64,000 nucleotides of DNA, taken from positions 930,001 to 994,000 of the forward strand of contig NZ_CP113917.1 in assembly GCF_029395475.1 (NCBI RefSeq), read 5' to 3'. This document shows, piece by piece, positions 62,887 to 64,000 of this stretch (the first letter of the stretch is position 1; every line of letters starts with the position of its first letter). The DNA is from Bifidobacterium sp. ESL0775. GTDB lineage: Bacteria > Actinomycetota > Actinomycetes > Actinomycetales > Bifidobacteriaceae. The notes beneath the pieces were generated by a model. The model did not search any database and was not told the origin of the DNA. It saw nothing but the letters and a program-made list of their open reading frames with translations. Position numbers and translations under genes: made by a program.

Positions 62887-63927
62887 ATGTCACAAGCTAT
62901 CACGATACGTAACCTGACAAAGAAATATCCCAGTGAAGACGGCGAGAAAGTCGCGTTGAGCGGCGTGGATCTAGATGTCGAAAAAGGGGATATCTACGGC
63001 ATCATCGGATTGTCCGGTGCCGGCAAGTCCACGCTGGTGCGTTGCATCAACGGGCTTGAGCATTACGATGGCGGCACGCTCGCCGTCAACGGCAAGGAGG
63101 TCGCCGATCTGCGCCCCAAGGAGCTACGCGCCTTGAGAAGCGATGTCGGCATGATCTTCCAGTCGTTCAACCTGATGCCCTCGCGCACAGTGGCCGCCAA
63201 CGTCGAGCTCGCCTTCCGCGGCAAAACCGACGCCAAAACGCGGCAGGAGCGCGTCTCGGAGCTTTTGGAACTGGTCGGCCTGACCGAGAAGGCCGATGCC
63301 TATCCCGGCGAGCTTTCCGGCGGCCAGCAGCAGCGCGTCGCCATCGCCAGGGCCTTGGTCAACAGGCCCAGCATATTGTTGAGCGACGAGGCGACGAGTG
63401 CGCTCGATCCGACCACGACCAAATCCATCCTCGCCCTGTTGCGCAACCTGCACGACACGCTGGGCCTGACCATCGTCGTCATCACCCACCAGATGGCCGT
63501 CATCAAGCAGATCTGCAACAAGGTCGCCGTCATCGACCACGGCACCATCGTCGAGAAGGGCGATGTCTTCGACATCTTCGCAGCGCCAAAGGCCGCGCTC
63601 ACCAAGGCATTCGTCGCCACGACCTCGAACCTCGACAAGGTCCACGAGCTGCTTGACGACCATTCGCCGCTGGTCGAGCCGCAACCCGGGCAGGTGCTGC
63701 TACGCATGAACTACATCGCCAAAGAGGTCTCCGAGGCCTTGGTCTCGCACATCTCGCGCGAGTTCTCGATCGACGTCAACATCATTTTCGCCGACATCGA
63801 CATCGTCGAGAACGCGCCGCTCGGCGGGCTGGTCGTCATGCTCAAAGGCGATTCCAAGAAAATCAATGACGCGCTCGCCTATTTGAAGGAACGCAATATC
63901 GGCATCGAGGTGATCGATCGTGCTTAA
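62887..63927 (+). CDS. metN: Methionine ABC transporter ATP-binding protein
   Basis: 346-aa ATPase of the MetNIQ importer. Walker A GLSGAGKST, Q-loop MIFQSFNLM, signature LSGGQQQR, Walker B ILLSDEATSALD, H-loop VITHQM, then a C-terminal ferredoxin-like NIL domain (about 265-346) that binds methionine for feedback inhibition. ATG 62887 follows GGGAGG at a good distance; the frame extends 61 codons upstream without a ribosome binding site. Its end overlaps metI by 8 nt. The MetQ lipoprotein is expected nearby but is not in the window. Confidence 0.96.
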   Translation: MSQAITIRNLTKKYPSEDGEKVALSGVDLDVEKGDIYGIIGLSGAGKSTLVRCINGLEHYDGGTLAVNGKEVADLRPKELRALRSDVGMIFQSFNLMPSRTVAANVELAFRGKTDAKTRQERVSELLELVGLTEKADAYPGELSGGQQQRVAIARALVNRPSILLSDEATSALDPTTTKSILALLRNLHDTLGLTIVVITHQMAVIKQICNKVAVIDHGTIVEKGDVFDIFAAPKAALTKAFVATTSNLDKVHELLDDHSPLVEPQPGQVLLRMNYIAKEVSEALVSHISREFSIDVNIIFADIDIVENAPLGGLVVMLKGDSKKINDALAYLKERNIGIEVIDRA

Positions 63928-64000
63928 TCTGCTCAACCTTTGGTTTCCGAACGTGATGAGCCGTCTGCCGGAATTCTTCGACTCGTTCGTGCAGACGATC
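63920..64000 (+). CDS. metI: Methionine ABC transporter permease, 3' truncated by window end
   Basis: GTG 63920 opens a frame that reads LNLLNLWFPNVMSRLPEFF and runs to the last base (27 codons). GAGGTGAT upstream is a fitting ribosome binding site. The start overlaps metN by 8 nt, the usual MetN-MetI arrangement. The short N-terminal stretch is consistent with MetI but is too short for an independent family assignment. Confidence 0.85.
   Translation, partial: MLNLLNLWFPNVMSRLPEFFDSFVQTI

Noticed and set aside
1-64000. CRISPR arrays, rRNA genes, insertion sequences, prophage
   Set aside because: No regularly spaced repeats, rRNA-like sequence, transposase or phage structural genes were seen.

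Overview
The window looks like chromosomal DNA of a Bifidobacterium, or a very close actinobacterial relative. The reasons are high-GC coding DNA with GTG/TTG starts, a translational T-box with an ultrashort stem I in front of ileS, the run pflA-ileS, luxS, a purC-purL-purF-purM-purD order, purT, and bifidobacterial-style secreted thioredoxin and ABC-MacB proteins. The species cannot be named from sequence alone.

Left part (1-29.1 kb). The 5'-truncated pflA is followed by T-box-controlled ileS. Two paralogous membrane-anchored DsbA-like thiol proteins flank a TraX-family membrane protein. An AT-rich stretch then carries a RelE/ParE-Phd/YefM toxin-antitoxin pair with the toxin first. After it come luxS, a GNAT acetyltransferase, alr, dgt, dnaG, an SLC13-like anion permease, a RecG/Schlafen-like ATP-binding regulator, and an ABC transporter (ATPase plus FtsX-type permease) convergent with a LuxR-type two-component system. 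tRNA-Arg(TCT), gldA, yhbY, purE-purK and a Fur-family regulator complete this part.

Envelope block (29.2-40.2 kb). This holds an MprF-like (DUF2156) membrane protein with an upstream alpha/beta-hydrolase, an LtaS-type sulfatase-fold polymerase, and a three-gene MacB-like ABC module with a CARDB-type surface protein.

Defence and purine block (40.2-58.9 kb). Two McrB/McrC-like restriction modules, A (41.3-44.3 kb) and B (54.8-57.6 kb), bracket the minus-strand purine operon purC-L-F-M-D. An Abi_2 abortive-infection protein and a small RHH-type protein with an unrecognised partner are also here. The two McrB proteins share the AAA+ motor and a central domain but differ in recognition modules: B carries an EVE domain, while A has a different N-terminal domain that is cut off by an in-frame TGA. 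Each mcrC runs tail-to-tail into a purine gene, purD with a 3-nt gap and purT with a 23-nt overlap.

Right end (58.9-64 kb). A GT4 glycosyltransferase, a hairpin-rich repeat cluster, a threonine aldolase, the formate channel gene focA, and metN with the first 27 codons of metI.

Functional threads: formate is made by PFL (pflA), moved by FocA and used by PurT. Similar GTGAC-N4-GTYAC palindromes precede gldA and focA and suggest shared redox or catabolite control. The accessory genes at 8.3-9.5 kb and 40.2-57.6 kb are visibly AT-richer than the housekeeping genes around them.
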